Below are positions 1-8,123 of a stretch of DNA of 64,000 nt, in pieces; position 1 is the first letter of the stretch; each line of letters opens with the position of its first letter. The DNA is from an uncultured Geobacter sp. (GTDB lineage: Bacteria > Desulfobacterota > Desulfuromonadia > Geobacterales > CAIOGM01), in the NCBI GenBank assembly GCA_903857795.1, contig CAIOGM010000150.1, forward strand, positions 51,397 through 115,396, given 5' to 3'. A model generated the notes under the pieces. The model searched no databases. It saw only the letters and a list, made by a program, of their open reading frames with translations, and was not told the DNA's origin. Made by a program: the position numbers and the translations under genes.

Positions 1-2180
1 ACAGCAGCAATCAGGCGCAATACGTTATCAACCAGGCCATGTACCCCCTCAACCTGGCGGCGTACGTAAACAGTAACATCGTGAGCAGTTCTCTGGGCAT
101 GGACTACACCGCTATCTTCGGCGGGCACTTTACCTTGGCCATCGGCGACCCGTTCATCGTCAGCAGCTATGCGGCCAAGACCCTCTGGTATCTGGTTTCG
201 TCACCCACCGTCACGCTCTCAAACACGACACTGAGCGCCACCGGTATGTCGAACCTGATCAACGCCGTGGTCAACGGCGGTTCGGTCAACGGCACCACGG
301 TCAGCCCCGTGTTTGCCTCCAACTCCACCAGCGCCTACTACCTGCAATGGCTGATGGGCACGGGGAGTGGCGCCGGCTTTGGCGCCTGGGGCTCGGCGGG
401 GACGGCGGCCAATGTCGTCTCGACACTGAACACCGCAGCCAGCACGCCGATCACCCATGAGTCGTTCTGGGGCCCGGTCATCAACGCGGTCATCAATACC
501 GCTGTCGATGCGGGCATTGCCGGCATCGGGATGTTGGCCGGCCCCGAAGCGTCGATAGCCGCTGATGTGTTCGTGGCGGTCATCGACGGCGCGGCCACGG
601 CTGCCGACGGCTCCCTAATGCCGTCGCTCAACGCCGACATCACTGCGGACTTCACCTCCACGCTAAGCCTGCCGGCTCCGACCATGGCCACTGCCCCGCC
701 ATACATCAACAGTACCTATTCGGCGTCCAATCTGTTGGGGATGCTGCTGGCCAATGGTTTCGCACAGTCGGCCATCGACTCCACCGTGACCTTTTCCTCC
801 TCCACCGGGACGGCGCCCGCGCCCGGAACGATGCTCTACGCCAACTACTCCATCAATGCCGACAGCCTTTGCACCGGCATCAATGTCACCGATAATCTGC
901 TGAGCGCCACGTGTGGTTCGACGAACAACAACGGCAGCCAGGCCGTCTCCACCCAGTCCTACACCAACGTGCTCGCCACCGCTTCCAACACCTATACCAA
1001 CACCCAATTGAGCATCTGGGACGCCATCCTGGCCGGGGCGGACATCACCGCAGTATCGAAATCCAAGGCCGCCAATAACGGCTACATGATCCTGCAAAAT
1101 CCCTCCATCGCCGCGTTTGCGCCGCCGACCCAGGTGGTCAACGCCACCAACCTCTGGCCGCTGGGCATATCAGCGGTCAATACTACCTTTAACAACTCGT
1201 CGGGACTGGTTAGCCTGGCGAGTTATACCGTTAGTGGGCGAGTCTCGGGAACGCCCGTGCCGACTGCGATGCCGCAGCTTAACCTGTTCGTGACCACGCC
1301 GCCTCTGGCCGGCAACGGAACCAGTTTTAGTCTCTCCTCTCCAGGTTATCCCGACGACAGCTGGGACTATAGCTACAACTCCAGCAGTGGCGATTTTGTA
1401 GTGGGTGGCTATTACGGCTTACAGTATGATATGGAGACGCCGTACAATTGCGCAAATGGGCCCCAGACCCTTAATATGTCCACCTGTGTGCCCAATGCTT
1501 CTGTGACCCTGAATTTAACCCCCAACCCCACCAGCACCTACGCCTCCGGCGCTTCGTGCTCCTTGAGCTGCAGTTATCAGTTCGGGTTGGACGCAAGCGG
1601 CAGCAGTACGGCGGCCGCGACCGCGCCCACTGTGCTCGTCGTTGCCCCACTGGGCTCAGTGAACATGGGCAGCGCGACCATCAATCCGATCTCCAGCTAC
1701 AACAGAAACGGTATGTTGAGCGTAACCGGCTACTCCTCCAGTTACAACAATGCCAGTGGGGCCCAAACCAGCACCGGCAGCTTGCAGAACGGTACGCAGA
1801 CGCTGGACACCACCACCTGTCCCACCGGTACGGGTGTCTCCTTCTCGTTCTACCCTACCGGCTCCCAGAACATTTCCAATCCCGCCGGAATCGGGTTCCT
1901 CTCGTGCCAGGCCCTGTCGCTCCCCTATTCACTCTGCACCAGCGACCCGCAGGCAACCGGCGGGGTGCTCGCGATAATCACCGGTGCGCCGACGAATACG
2001 ACAACCGGCGCCGGCGCGACCATCGAACTGGCCTGCGCCTGCATCCCGCCGTACTTGGGGGGGCCGCCGCGAAATACCAGTCAAGTCAACTTCCTGCAGA
2101 CCGGCGAAACCCCCGACGACAAACCCGACGGCCTCATGCTCGGCGCAACCAGCCGCAGCCCGCTTCAGCAGTGCAATTGA
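1..2180 (+). CDS. Secreted-type Ser/Thr/Asn-rich protein, 5' end missing
   Basis: The reading frame is open from the first bases of the window, so the true start lies upstream; at least 725 residues are visible. The protein is rich in Ser, Thr, Asn, Ala and Gly, poor in charged residues, and has scattered cysteines in its last third, including a CAC near the C-terminus. This composition suggests an extracellular or surface protein. I see no catalytic motif, heme motif or transmembrane anchor and do not recognise the family. The ORF ends before a minus-strand terminator and a toxin-antitoxin relic. Confidence 0.7.
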   Translation, partial: SSNQAQYVINQAMYPLNLAAYVNSNIVSSSLGMDYTAIFGGHFTLAIGDPFIVSSYAAKTLWYLVSSPTVTLSNTTLSATGMSNLINAVVNGGSVNGTTVSPVFASNSTSAYYLQWLMGTGSGAGFGAWGSAGTAANVVSTLNTAASTPITHESFWGPVINAVINTAVDAGIAGIGMLAGPEASIAADVFVAVIDGAATAADGSLMPSLNADITADFTSTLSLPAPTMATAPPYINSTYSASNLLGMLLANGFAQSAIDSTVTFSSSTGTAPAPGTMLYANYSINADSLCTGINVTDNLLSATCGSTNNNGSQAVSTQSYTNVLATASNTYTNTQLSIWDAILAGADITAVSKSKAANNGYMILQNPSIAAFAPPTQVVNATNLWPLGISAVNTTFNNSSGLVSLASYTVSGRVSGTPVPTAMPQLNLFVTTPPLAGNGTSFSLSSPGYPDDSWDYSYNSSSGDFVVGGYYGLQYDMETPYNCANGPQTLNMSTCVPNASVTLNLTPNPTSTYASGASCSLSCSYQFGLDASGSSTAAATAPTVLVVAPLGSVNMGSATINPISSYNRNGMLSVTGYSSSYNNASGAQTSTGSLQNGTQTLDTTTCPTGTGVSFSFYPTGSQNISNPAGIGFLSCQALSLPYSLCTSDPQATGGVLAIITGAPTNTTTGAGATIELACACIPPYLGGPPRNTSQVNFLQTGETPDDKPDGLMLGATSRSPLQQCN

Positions 2181-2234
2181 ATTTGGTTCTGTAGACCTCT
2201 CGCGGGAATCCGTCGATTGCCCTCCTCACCCGAT

Positions 2235-2273
2235 AAAAAAAGACCTCCGAGGTTTTCAAAACCTCGGAGGTCT
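2235..2273 (-). terminator. Rho-independent terminator read on the minus strand
   Basis: Perfect 13-bp stem (2241-2253 with 2261-2273), extendable through the loop. It is preceded on the plus strand by seven A residues, that is, followed by a U-run on the minus-strand transcript. No intact minus-strand gene feeds it; it sits just downstream of the decayed antitoxin copy, so it is probably that operon's orphan terminator. Confidence 0.8.
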
Positions 2274-2296
2274 GGGAAGTACCCATAAATGATGGT

Positions 2297-2460
2297 TCAG
2301 GATAACCGATCAAATTCCTCCGGTTCGATAGCAGGCCTTTGGCAAGCGCCACGCGAAACTTGTCGGCAGAACCTCTGGCCGCGCGCGCGGCAAATAGGCA
2401 ATACCAAAATAAATCACAACTGATACCTGCACAGCCCCCCCCTCCCCCGCCAACCTTTCC
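2297..2460 (-). pseudogene. Relic of the toxin-antitoxin locus with internal deletion
   Basis: From 2297 to about 2390 the sequence is nearly identical to the last third of the antitoxin gene at 4764-5003, starting exactly at its stop codon, but carries small indels that break the frame. It then jumps straight to sequence matching 5427-5480, just upstream of the toxin gene. The middle, equivalent to about 4861-5426 (antitoxin N-terminus and the whole PIN toxin), is missing. This is a second copy of the locus that lost the functional genes in one deletion. Confidence 0.8.
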
Positions 2461-2470
2461 CTGCCGGTAA

Positions 2471-2530
2471 CTCAACAGTCGGAGCATTCCGAAGATGGTC
2501 CAGCCTGAAAATGAATTGTGCCCCCGATGA
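2471..2530 (+). pseudogene. Relic of the small Cys-rich protein gene
   Basis: In frame this fragment reads LNSRSIPKM followed by a divergent tail ending CPR. It matches the middle of the small protein at 5630-5854 (LNSRSIPKM, then CPVR). A stop codon precedes the fragment where the intact gene has a Glu codon. One third-position difference inside the shared motif (CCG for CCC) is silent. Confidence 0.55.
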
Positions 2531-2662
2531 TCTCCTACGCCAAATGACGTGGTCATTACCTGTTTAAACAGCATATCGTTTTTGCCACATAAATTGGCAC
2601 AAGCCAACCTTGTTTTAGCTACAGATTACAAGATGTTAGATGTTTTTCCCTTTGCACGATGT

Positions 2663-2679
2663 TTGGCACAACTATTGAT
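2663..2679 (+). promoter_or_regulatory. Candidate sigma-54 promoter for the sensor kinase
   Basis: TTGGCAC with GG at 2665-2666, then a TTGAT element whose G is exactly 12 nt downstream. The -24 element is consensus; the -12 element has GA instead of GC. Transcription would start near 2689, about 60 nt before the kinase start. Sequence match only. Confidence 0.3.
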
Positions 2680-2750
2680 GCTAGTAATCGCTATCAGTGT
2701 AGTGAACCGCCGAAATTGTCCATCGGAAGAATCCATCTGGAGGAAAGACA

Positions 2751-4772
2751 GTGCCCATCGCCAACAACCGCCGAACAGAACTCCTGGCTAAAATAGAAAC
2801 CCATCGGTTGCTGCAGGCAGAGGCTGAAGAGACCCTGCGCGCCATCGATGGAACCATGGCCAGGGAAGACAACCTTCCGGCGCCGCGCGTCAACACGCAG
2901 AAACAGGTCGCAGATGAATCAAGACAGAGCGAGAACTTCAGAATGCAGAGCGGATGGGATAAGACCTTCGACTCTATGCCCGATCTGATCATGCTTCTTG
3001 ACAGGGAATTTCGGATCACGCGTGTCAACCGCGCACAGGCCGATCGATTGAGAGTCACACCGGCGGAACTTATCGGTGAACGCTGTTGTTATGTCATTCA
3101 CGGAGGAGAATACCCTCCTGACTTCTGCCTGAACCACATGGTCAATCGGGACGGGCAGGAGCATTTTACCGAGACATTCCTGCCCGCCCTAAACGGTCAT
3201 TTTCTCGCCAGCGTGACCCCATTCTATGATGACGATGGAAAATTCACCGGTTCAGTCCATGTCCTCCGCGACATCACCGAACGCAAACAGGCTGAAGTCG
3301 CGCTCAAAAACAGTGAAGAGCGTTATCGTCAACTGTTTGAAATGGAATGTGACGCCCTACTCATGTTTGATTGGGAGAGCGGCCGTATTATTGATGCAAA
3401 CTCCGCAGCGACAAGAATGTATGGTCATTTGAAAAATGAGATCAAGCTTCTGAAGGCGGTCGATCTATCCGTCGATCCAGCGGTGACTGAGAAGTCCATG
3501 CGGGGCTGTGAAGCTGTGGCCCCCTTGTGCTGGCATCTCAAAAAAGACGGCACAGAATTCCCTGTGGAAATAACCTACAGCTATTTTGACTATCTGGGGA
3601 TCAGGGTTTGTGCCGCAGCCATTCGTGATATCTCGGAGCGCATACAGGCTGAATCGGCTCTGCGTGAGAGCGAAGAGTTGAATCGCATGACATTGAATGC
3701 ATTGCCGGCCCAGATTGCCGTGATTGATAGTCAAGGTGTCATCATAGCCGTTAACAGCGCCTGGCTGGAGTCGGCGATTAACAACGAGGCCCGAGTGCAA
3801 CTGGTGGCGGTGGGCGTCAACTATCTGGAGGTCTGCCGACGGGGTGTCGCGTATAATGATGATCAGAATGCACGGCAGGCGCTGACCGGAATTGAAGCGG
3901 TGCTGAGCAAGGCCCAGGAACGGTTTGCCATGGAGTACTGTTGTAACAGTCCCCTGCAAGAGAACTGGTTTTCCATGACCGTCGTACCGTTTGGCGTAAA
4001 TGGCACGACGTGCGCGGTTGTCAGCCATTTCGATATCACCGAGCGCAAACAGGCCGAACTGGAACTGATCAACTACTCACGGCGTCTTATCGAAGTGGAG
4101 GAAGATTTCAGGAGAAAAATTGCCGAAGAGCTTCATGACGACATCTGCGGGAACCTGACAGCCCTCGGCATTAATATGTCTTTCATCGATGGGACTCTGA
4201 ATGAGTGTGTGCCCCAGGAGTTACTGGCTAGAATGGCTGATACAAAGAAAATCATCGATGACGTCAGGGTATCCACCAGAAATATCATGGGCTCTCTGCG
4301 GCCATCGGAGTTGGACGATCTGGATCTGATTGCAGCGCTCAACAACTATATTGCCGGTTATTCGACTCGATACGGAATCGCAGTTTCATTTGAGACTGAC
4401 GAGGCATTCCCGCGGATAGCCTCGGACAAGGAGCTGATCCTGTTTCGCATCGTTCAAGAGGCGCTCACCAACATCGTCAAACACGCCGAGGCCCAGGTCG
4501 TGAACATCTCCCTGAGCCAGAACTCCGGAAAGATACGGCTTGCCGTCTCAGACAACGGCAGTGGCTTCGTTTCGTGTCCGACAAGGGGGGGCCCTGCCGG
4601 ACATGGGATGGGGGTGAGAACCATGAAGAAGAGAGCCGAAATACTCGGGGGCAGTTTCTCTTTGGAATCGCTTTCAGGAAGCGGCACTACCGTGACGGTG
4701 CAGTTCGGTGAGGCCGGAAATGCCATCGAAACTCGTCACCATATCCTTGCACCCATGCACTCGTCAGGATAA
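2751..4772 (+). CDS. PAS-domain sensor histidine kinase, NarL/DegS-type
   Basis: 673 residues with a GTG start preceded by GGAGGA at 2739-2744. No transmembrane segment is visible, so it is probably cytoplasmic. Three PAS-type sensory modules lie at about residues 65-180, 185-305 and 310-435; two are followed by the usual DITERKQAE linker. A HisKA_3 dimerisation domain follows (phospho-acceptor His462 in EELHDD), then a HATPase with the N-box (QEALTNIVKHA) and a DNGSGF G-box. HisKA_3 kinases normally pair with LuxR/NarL-type response regulators, but none is encoded in this window, so it is an orphan here. Its 3' end overlaps the convergent antitoxin gene by 9 nt. Confidence 0.9.
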   Translation: MPIANNRRTELLAKIETHRLLQAEAEETLRAIDGTMAREDNLPAPRVNTQKQVADESRQSENFRMQSGWDKTFDSMPDLIMLLDREFRITRVNRAQADRLRVTPAELIGERCCYVIHGGEYPPDFCLNHMVNRDGQEHFTETFLPALNGHFLASVTPFYDDDGKFTGSVHVLRDITERKQAEVALKNSEERYRQLFEMECDALLMFDWESGRIIDANSAATRMYGHLKNEIKLLKAVDLSVDPAVTEKSMRGCEAVAPLCWHLKKDGTEFPVEITYSYFDYLGIRVCAAAIRDISERIQAESALRESEELNRMTLNALPAQIAVIDSQGVIIAVNSAWLESAINNEARVQLVAVGVNYLEVCRRGVAYNDDQNARQALTGIEAVLSKAQERFAMEYCCNSPLQENWFSMTVVPFGVNGTTCAVVSHFDITERKQAELELINYSRRLIEVEEDFRRKIAEELHDDICGNLTALGINMSFIDGTLNECVPQELLARMADTKKIIDDVRVSTRNIMGSLRPSELDDLDLIAALNNYIAGYSTRYGIAVSFETDEAFPRIASDKELILFRIVQEALTNIVKHAEAQVVNISLSQNSGKIRLAVSDNGSGFVSCPTRGGPAGHGMGVRTMKKRAEILGGSFSLESLSGSGTTVTVQFGEAGNAIETRHHILAPMHSSG

Positions 4773-5003
4773 CCGATCAAATTCCTCCGGTTCGATAGCA
4801 GGCACTTTGGCAAGCGCGGCGCGAAACTTGTCGGCAGAACCTCTGGCCGCGCGCGCGGCAAGGTATGTTTCGGTGGTCAAGGCGGAGATCTTTTCTGCCA
4901 CTGCCGAAGCAATGAACTGATTGAGAGAGACATGATCCTCTCTGGCGATTTCACGAGCCATAGTGTGAACAGAATCGGGAAGACGGATACTTATTGCGCT
5001 CAT
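4764..5003 (-). CDS. Ribbon-helix-helix/HicB-like antitoxin
   Basis: 79 residues. The N-terminal ISIRLPDSV strand followed by two helices (MAREIAREDHVSLNQFIASAVAEK) is the ribbon-helix-helix DNA-binding fold of CopG/HicB-type antitoxins. The C-terminal third (ARGSADKFRAALAKVP) would wrap the toxin. The start codon overlaps the toxin stop (ATGA), indicating translational coupling. The order is toxin first, antitoxin second, the reverse of classic VapBC. The protein should neutralise the PIN toxin and repress the operon. A decayed copy of its 3' end lies at 2297-2390. Confidence 0.8.
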   Translation of the reverse strand: MSAISIRLPDSVHTMAREIAREDHVSLNQFIASAVAEKISALTTETYLAARAARGSADKFRAALAKVPAIEPEEFDRLS

Positions 5004-5416
5004 GGCAGCACCTCCAGAAATCTCAGAAAGTCACGCGGTGTCATTACTTTTATGTCGAACCATACGGCCTGTTTAAAATCATTTACGTTCCAGGTAATAA
5101 TGATTGCATTGGCCTTTACTGCAAGCTCCATGACGAAATCATCACCTGGGTCTTTCAACACCGGTCGCCACAGGTAGAAAATTTTATTCAATACTGATCT
5201 CGAACAGATAAAATCCACCACATCGTCAATCTCTTCCGCCGACAGCAACGTCATGCCACGTTTGAGGACAGCCTCATATTCGGTGACGAGTGTAGTCGAC
5301 AGATGCACCGTGAAAAGATCCTGCTCCACCAGAGAAAGCAGGCGAAAGGAAGCCCCGCTTGATGATTTGAGCGCTGAAACAAGGACGTTGGTATCAAGAA
5401 CAATGTGGGGTTTCAT
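5000..5416 (-). CDS. PIN-domain toxin (putative RNase)
   Basis: 138 residues beginning MKPHIVLDTNVLVSAL, the hallmark of the PIN-family toxin group related to TIGR00305. Acidic metal-binding residues visible are Asp8, Glu46, Asp92/93 and possibly Asp113. An ITWNVNDF segment near the end fits the group's conserved C-terminal motif. The frame is open upstream of this ATG, but homology begins here. PIN toxins cleave RNA with Mg or Mn, and the coupled antitoxin downstream restrains it. The sequence immediately upstream (5427-5480) is also present in the relic locus at 2390-2460. Confidence 0.85.
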   Translation of the reverse strand: MKPHIVLDTNVLVSALKSSSGASFRLLSLVEQDLFTVHLSTTLVTEYEAVLKRGMTLLSAEEIDDVVDFICSRSVLNKIFYLWRPVLKDPGDDFVMELAVKANAIIITWNVNDFKQAVWFDIKVMTPRDFLRFLEVLP

Positions 5417-5629
5417 AAGTGGTAGTATAGGCAATACCAAAAAAAATCTCAACTGATACCTGCACAGCCCCCCTCCCCCGCCTATCCATTCCCTGCCACT
5501 ATCAAATTTTGATACCCGTTTCTGCAACAGGTGGTAAATCCTGCCACCCCCAACTCCCCTTCGATTCCTCCAACTATCCGATTTATATGGATTCGATAAA
5601 TCGGCACGCTCTGTGCTGTTGGATAATCC
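5417..5629. other. Intergenic region between toxin and small Cys-rich gene
   Basis: Holds the presumed toxin-antitoxin promoter region read leftward. Bases 5427-5480, including a C-rich stretch, recur in the relic at 2390-2455. I see no convincing promoter or RNA gene. Confidence 0.4.
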
Positions 5630-5854
5630 ATGGAAATCAAACCCGGAGACGACGATTGCCCTTATCTGGCGCACCCCCTGCCCGACTGCTACAACCGGGA
5701 ACTCAACAGTCGGAGCATTCCCAAGATGCTGCAGTACTGTCTGAACCGCCACCGGAGTTGCCCGGTGCGGAATGCGGAGAGCGCGGCACGCCCGACGCAA
5801 CCCTGCAAAGAAGATTCCCAGGAAAAGAACGAAGCTGTTCCCGGGGGGAGCTGA
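5630..5854 (+). CDS. Small four-cysteine protein of unknown function
   Basis: 74 residues with Cys10, Cys20, Cys38 and Cys45 in a CP..C..YC..CP arrangement, which could bind zinc or an Fe-S cluster. The ribosome site is weak (GGAT about 9 nt upstream). Support for it being real comes from the relic at 2471-2530, which keeps the LNSRSIPKM peptide with a silent third-position change. The C-terminal 25 residues are polar and low-complexity. It precedes the large gene cluster by 87 nt and may or may not be co-transcribed. Function unknown. Confidence 0.5.
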   Translation: MEIKPGDDDCPYLAHPLPDCYNRELNSRSIPKMLQYCLNRHRSCPVRNAESAARPTQPCKEDSQEKNEAVPGGS

Positions 5855-5941
5855 TTACGAGGTGTGGCTTGCCGGCGCCGCGGCACACGAAGTGGTTCTG
5901 CAACAGCACTAACACAACGAGCACAACGAAAGGAGAACACC

Positions 5942-7237
5942 ATGAAGAACAGATGCACCATCACGAGGATCGTCCTGCCACTGCTACTCTGCACTGCCGC
6001 CTGGCTGACGAACACCTGGGCCGGCGGCAAAATCATGCAGGATGCTGCCGTATCAGAGGTGGCCCAGCGGCTTGCCACCCTCCAGAACCGGTACGACGTT
6101 GTCAAGTACCAATGGTACGACATCTATGCCGATGGACTTGTGCCCGGCGCCGACGAAGGGGGCAAACTGATCATTGATGCCAAAGCCGCACTTTCCGGAG
6201 GCAATGCCCCGCAGGCGGCGAAGCTGCTCGACTCGGCGGAGAAGCTCCTTTCCACCTACGAGAAGGGGGCCCTGCCCGTCTATACCCCCCCGGAGCCGAT
6301 GAAGAATCAGGGAGATCCCGGGAAAATTCACCTGGGTACACTGAGCGACCTGAAGATGATGGAGTTCGCCGGAATTCCCCGGTGGAACTACTGGTACAAC
6401 TTCGTCGGCAAAGGGGATGACGGCGAGCAGTACATGATCTATGTCTGCATCAACCACCATGGTACAGGGAAGATTGTTCTGCCGGTCCTCTTTGCCATCT
6501 CTTCGACGAAGAATCCCGCCGCTATCCAAAAACTGAATTTCACCACCCTGCCAGTCTATACCGAAGGAAAAGAGAGCATCACCTATTCCGTCAAGGAAGG
6601 AAACCGGTCGCTTACCTACACCCTGGCGCAAGGGAAGGTGAAGATCTCCTACAAGGACGCCGACATGACGGTGGAAACCAGCGCCAAATTCGACTATTCG
6701 TTCTGGTACAACAAGGGGCTTGGCGGGGCGGAGATGATGCCGAATGCCGTCATGGCCGGATTTGAGGAGATGGGGGCCGCCACCGCGACATTCACCGTCA
6801 AGAAGAAAAAAATAGCAGTCAAGGGCTTTGCCGAGCAGGAAAACCTCTTCTGCGGCGGCCCCAAGAGCGCCGACTACCGGACGGCCCTCCTGAAGTTCGG
6901 CAACGAGTGGTGGGTCCCCTTCCACACCGACCAGGTGAGCGGCCTATTCTGTATGACCGGTAGATACCGGGACGCAGGGCTCTACTACGAGGGTAACTAT
7001 TACACCCCCTCCGAATTCAAGGTGACGCCGCTCAAAGGGAACACCTCCTTCATCATCGATGCGAAGTTCGGCGGCAACGACCTCCACCTGATCGTTGATC
7101 TCTGGGGATGGGACCCCAAACTTTACGAGCACTGGGGAAACGCGGCCGGCACGGTTAACGGGAAGAAGCTGACCAACGGTTTCAGTTGGCTGGAGCATAT
7201 TCCTCAGGGGGGGGTCAACAACAGCCCGCCGCAGTAA
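5942..7237 (+). CDS. Exported AttH/CrtC-like (lipocalin-fold) protein
   Basis: 431 residues. Start chosen at the ATG after AAAGGAGAA (about 6 nt spacing); an earlier in-frame ATG lacks both a ribosome site and a signal peptide. Residues 1-28 form a Sec-type signal peptide. About residues 30-110 are helical. The rest resembles the two-barrel AttH/CrtC fold: WNYWYNFVGKGDDG near 147-160, a barrel-to-barrel stretch TATFTVKKKKIAVKGFAE, and a C-terminal YEHWGNAAGTVNG segment like the family's YWEGAV repeat. CrtC is a carotenoid 1,2-hydratase that adds water to an isoprenoid double bond. The family call is by pattern recognition only; the activity and the cofactor-free hydratase role are inferred. 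It is the first gene of the cluster. Confidence 0.5.
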   Translation: MKNRCTITRIVLPLLLCTAAWLTNTWAGGKIMQDAAVSEVAQRLATLQNRYDVVKYQWYDIYADGLVPGADEGGKLIIDAKAALSGGNAPQAAKLLDSAEKLLSTYEKGALPVYTPPEPMKNQGDPGKIHLGTLSDLKMMEFAGIPRWNYWYNFVGKGDDGEQYMIYVCINHHGTGKIVLPVLFAISSTKNPAAIQKLNFTTLPVYTEGKESITYSVKEGNRSLTYTLAQGKVKISYKDADMTVETSAKFDYSFWYNKGLGGAEMMPNAVMAGFEEMGAATATFTVKKKKIAVKGFAEQENLFCGGPKSADYRTALLKFGNEWWVPFHTDQVSGLFCMTGRYRDAGLYYEGNYYTPSEFKVTPLKGNTSFIIDAKFGGNDLHLIVDLWGWDPKLYEHWGNAAGTVNGKKLTNGFSWLEHIPQGGVNNSPPQ

Positions 7238-7306
7238 CGGGGATATCAGGGGAGATAAGCCACATCCGGAGAGTGACAACACTACCTGCACGGGGAGGGA
7301 TGAAAC

Positions 7307-8101
7307 ATGATCGTAGCAGGAATAGATCTGGGCTCAACAACCGGGAAGGCTGTGGTGCTGATTGATGACAAGGTATTCCTCGGAGATATCATTACGGCGA
7401 CCACGAAGCCTGCCGTTACCGCACAGATGGCAATGGATTCGGCGCTCCGCAATGCCGGGATTACCTCAGTTCAGGAGTGCGCATACATCGTCAGTACGGG
7501 ATACGGCCGACTCAAGGTTGATTTCGCCAACGAGAATATCTCCGAGATTTCCTGTCATGCCAGGGGCGCGTTTCATCTTATGCCCACCGTCAGGACCGTC
7601 ATCGATATCGGCGGCCAGGACTGCAAGGCTATTTCCTTGAGTGACAAGGGCGCTGTGCTGGGCTTTGAGATGAATGAGCGGTGCGCCGCCGGCACCGGCA
7701 GATTTTTTCAGGTGATGGCCAAGGTATTGGCATGCGGCCTCGAAGGCATTGGCGCACCGGCCAACATAAGCCCGACACCGGCAATTATTTCGACACAGTG
7801 CACCGTCTTTGCCGAGTCTGAGATTATTTCTCTGGTGAATAATGATGTCCCTTTGCCGGATATTATTACGGGGATCAACCGGTCGGTGGCGAGCAGAGTC
7901 GGATCTCTTGCCCGAAAGGTAGGCGTTGCCGACGATCTCGTCCTGACTGGGGGATGTCACAGGAATGAAGGTCTAATCGGCGCGTTGAATGACGTTCTGG
8001 GCGTAACGATCAGGAAGTTGCCTATCGATCCCCAGTTCATGGGGGCCGTGGGCGCCGCTGTGATCGCAAAGGGAAAAGCCGCTGCTCTCGCGATATCGTA
8101 A
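7307..8101 (+). CDS. 2-hydroxyacyl-CoA dehydratase-type activase (ASKHA ATPase)
   Basis: 264 residues, the usual length for HgdC/BcrA/BadF activases. It begins AGIDLGSTTGK (phosphate loop of the acetate kinase/Hsp70/actin fold), has DIGGQDCK, and carries the two cysteines that hold the intersubunit [4Fe-4S] cluster: Cys126 in RCAAGTGRF and Cys165 in QCTVFAESE, 39 apart as in HgdC. Such proteins use two ATP per electron to inject a low-potential electron into a partner dehydratase, reductase or double-cubane protein. The probable partners are the two subunits at 9733-12104, four genes downstream. The intervening ACS-like and CooC-like genes are unusual for this family. Confidence 0.93.
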   Translation: MIVAGIDLGSTTGKAVVLIDDKVFLGDIITATTKPAVTAQMAMDSALRNAGITSVQECAYIVSTGYGRLKVDFANENISEISCHARGAFHLMPTVRTVIDIGGQDCKAISLSDKGAVLGFEMNERCAAGTGRFFQVMAKVLACGLEGIGAPANISPTPAIISTQCTVFAESEIISLVNNDVPLPDIITGINRSVASRVGSLARKVGVADDLVLTGGCHRNEGLIGALNDVLGVTIRKLPIDPQFMGAVGAAVIAKGKAAALAIS

Positions 8102-8123
8102 ACATCATCTGCGTGGATAAAAC

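Noticed and set aside
5602..5617. Possible sigma-54 promoter (CGGCACG-N5-TGCT) before the small Cys-rich gene
   Set aside because: Spacing is right, but transcription would begin about 2 nt before the ATG at 5630, leaving no leader, and two consensus bases are missing.
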